Below, in pieces: positions 4,720 through 5,796 of a stretch of DNA of 5,796 nt. The stretch spans positions 1 to 5,796 of the forward strand of contig JAFGSQ010000001.1 in the NCBI GenBank assembly GCA_016934535.1, read 5' to 3'. The notes below the pieces were generated by a model. The model had not been told where the DNA came from and made no database searches. It saw nothing but the letters and a program-made list of their open reading frames with translations. Numbering within the stretch: the first letter of the stretch is position 1; each line of letters begins with the position of its first letter. Position numbers and translations under genes: made by a program. Source of the DNA: a candidate division WOR-3 bacterium (lineage in GTDB: Bacteria; SDB-A).

Positions 4720-5460
4720 ATGAGACCGGACAAGGGAAAATTTTACTACACAGCCTACGACAAGAGGTATAAGTCAGTCTATTCACAGGGAGTTGACTAC
4801 TGGAGCAGTTTTCCTGAAGTCATCGAGGGTGTTAAAACTGTCCTCACCTCTTTATTACCTGTAGATTCCACTTCTGATAACATTAAACTGATTGAATTAG
4901 GATGCGGTGAAGGGTACATTGCCGGTCATATTTCAAAAATGGGAATAAAATACACGGGCATAGACATATCCGAGACAGCTGTCAGCAAGGCTAAAAAAAG
5001 ATATGACGACAAGAACATTGAATTTATTTCAGCCGACATGACAGTTTGCCGGGAAATAAAAGAAAATGTTTTCGATTTCGCATTGGACATCAGTTCGCTT
5101 CACATGCTGGTCACAGATGACGACCGTGACAAATATTTGAATGTTGTCAGTCGAATAGTCAAACCTGGCGGAACAGTAATTTTCTTAAACGAATCATGCC
5201 GGGAAGATTCAATAGACTGTCGAATTGAAACTTATGAACAATGGCTCTCTATTTCGGGGACGGATGTCGACAGTCCTGAAAGATGGACTGCTTTTCAAAA
5301 CGGTCTTCCCATAAACATCGTTATTCCGAGGATTGCTTCAAGGTCAAAGTCACTGAACCAATACAGGCAAGAAATTTTTTCGCACGGTTTTCAGGATTTT
5401 ACCGTCCTATCACACAACGAATCGTCAATTTCTTTCAAAGTGAAAAATCCATACACCTGA
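4720..5460 (+). CDS. Class I SAM-dependent methyltransferase, 246 aa
   Basis: This protein transfers a methyl group from S-adenosylmethionine; the acceptor is unknown. The Rossmann-fold motifs run in order: motif I LIELGCGEG (57-65), motif II IDIS with acidic D82 for the ribose, motif III EFISADM (101-107), motif IV FDFALDISSLHML (118-130), and the KPGG turn (148-151) before the next strand VIFLNE. The N-terminal YYTAYDKRYKSVYSQGVDYW (9-28) is typical of a family of small-molecule-type methyltransferases (Methyltransf_11/25 like). There is no target-recognition domain or catalytic N/DPPY, so it is not a DNA adenine or cytosine N4 methylase. The C-terminal 90 residues form a variable cap. The ATG at 4720 is the first start after the mazF stop (24 bases away), but no ribosome binding site precedes it, which is odd. 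It may share the mazEF transcript. Confidence 0.88.
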   Translation: MRPDKGKFYYTAYDKRYKSVYSQGVDYWSSFPEVIEGVKTVLTSLLPVDSTSDNIKLIELGCGEGYIAGHISKMGIKYTGIDISETAVSKAKKRYDDKNIEFISADMTVCREIKENVFDFALDISSLHMLVTDDDRDKYLNVVSRIVKPGGTVIFLNESCREDSIDCRIETYEQWLSISGTDVDSPERWTAFQNGLPINIVIPRIASRSKSLNQYRQEIFSHGFQDFTVLSHNESSISFKVKNPYT

Positions 5461-5543
5461 TTCTATTTTTTCGGATATCTAAATTTGATAAAGTTGCATC
5501 CTTGAATTAAATGTTACTCGTCAAGACCTGGCACTATACCAAT

Positions 5544-5560
5544 AATTCATTGACTTATTA
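5544..5560 (+). repeat. Copy 2 of the shared promoter-region repeat
   Basis: AATTCATTGACTTATTA matches copy 1 at 4075-4092 with one base deleted. It supplies the -35 box of the promoter for the AbiEi-like gene. It lies 84 bases after the methyltransferase stop. Confidence 0.6.
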
Positions 5561-5577
5561 AGATAACGTGTTATTCT
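5550..5577 (+). promoter_or_regulatory. Promoter of the AbiEi-like gene
   Basis: TTGACT (5550-5555) and TATTCT (5572-5577; four of six consensus bases) are 16 bases apart, the same -35 box and spacing as the mazEF promoter. Transcription would begin near 5584, giving a leader of about 36 bases. An inverted repeat at 5563-5574 overlaps the spacer and -10 box, so the promoter is probably repressible. Confidence 0.55.
5563..5574. promoter_or_regulatory. Candidate operator of the AbiEi-like gene
   Basis: ATAAC (5563-5567) and GTTAT (5570-5574) are exact inverted repeats around GT, overlapping the -10 box by three bases. AbiEi antitoxins are known to bind inverted repeats in their own promoters through the N-terminal winged helix, so autoregulation at this site is a reasonable inference. 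The site differs from the TAATTACAT repeats at mazEF, as expected for two different regulators. Confidence 0.42.
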
Positions 5578-5619
5578 ATATGTAAAATTAATATCTGATA
5601 ATACCTTCTGGGGGCATTT

Positions 5620-5796
5620 ATGGTAATAAATAATACATCATACCGTTTAGGACCGATAGAAACAAAGATAATAGCGCGGTTGACTTATGAAAAAAAACTT
5701 TTAGTTTCAGCAGAGGATTTAGATACACTCTTTAATCTTTCGGCTGTAGATCGCGCTAAAGTTGTTTCGCGACTTAAAAAGAAAAATATTTTGATA
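5620..5796 (+). CDS. AbiEi-like antitoxin/autorepressor (type IV toxin-antitoxin), N-terminal part, open at the right edge
   Basis: The frame is open from the ATG at 5620 to the window end: 59 codons and no stop. GGGGG at 5610-5614 lies 5 bases before the ATG, an unusual but acceptable ribosome binding site. The visible part starts YRLGPIETKIIARLTYEKKL (8-27), then VSAEDLDTLFNLS (29-41), then DRAKVVSRLKKKNILI (44-59). This is the layout of a winged-helix domain in which the last segment is the recognition helix leading into the wing, as at the N-terminus of AbiEi-family proteins. AbiEi neutralises AbiEii, a nucleotidyltransferase toxin, without direct contact (type IV), and represses the operon. 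The identification rests on fold pattern and on the toxin-antitoxin context; another winged-helix regulator (for example DUF6088-like) is possible. The toxin gene would be beyond the window. Confidence 0.6.
   Translation, partial: MVINNTSYRLGPIETKIIARLTYEKKLLVSAEDLDTLFNLSAVDRAKVVSRLKKKNILI

Noticed and set aside
5283-5510. 75-aa frame overlapping the methyltransferase C-terminus
   Set aside because: It is a shifted frame of the methyltransferase gene without a ribosome binding site.
1-5796. tRNA or rRNA genes, CRISPR arrays, insertion sequences, transposase or integrase genes
   Set aside because: No cloverleaf-like or rRNA-like sequence, no spaced repeat array, and no transposase or integrase motif was seen in any frame.

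Overview
The window looks like a chromosomal stretch from a Gram-negative-type bacterium of moderately low GC, probably uncultivated. Three of the four genes on the left encode Sec-exported proteins of no family I recognise, one with an AIA|Q-type cleavage site, and the left edge holds an Asp-box (Ycf48/BNR-like) repeat protein. That mix is common in FCB-superphylum or WOR-3-like genomes, but nothing here fixes the lineage.

Left part (1-2382): two minus-strand genes for exported proteins (the first runs off the left edge) stand back to back with two plus-strand genes for exported proteins. The divergent gap of about 305 bases holds a plausible minus-strand promoter followed by a perfect 16-bp palindrome that looks like an operator.

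Middle part (2383-4037): a 299-base gene-poor stretch leads to a two-helix membrane protein with a possible PH-like domain. It converges, with 7 bases between, on a minus-strand pair: a 63-aa soluble protein followed by a four-helix membrane protein. A short reading-frame fragment at 3954-4037 looks like the 3' end of a lost gene.

Right part (4075-5796): a defence/stress cassette. A strong promoter with a repeated palindromic operator drives mazE-mazF, a type II toxin-antitoxin pair whose genes overlap by 7 bases. A class I SAM-dependent methyltransferase gene follows 24 bases later with no visible Shine-Dalgarno sequence of its own, so it may be co-transcribed. A second promoter, carrying almost the same 17-18-base sequence around its -35 box and the same 16-base spacing, then drives a gene open at the right edge. 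Its 59 visible residues resemble the winged-helix N-terminus of AbiEi, the antitoxin and autorepressor of type IV AbiE systems, so an AbiEii nucleotidyltransferase toxin gene is expected just outside the window.

Base composition changes sharply: by hand count about 51% GC at 3301-3480 in the four-helix protein gene against about 28% at 4441-4680 in mazF. This supports separate acquisition of the toxin-antitoxin block. The least expected points are the shared -35 sequence that brackets the mazEF-methyltransferase unit, and the methyltransferase sitting between two toxin-antitoxin modules.
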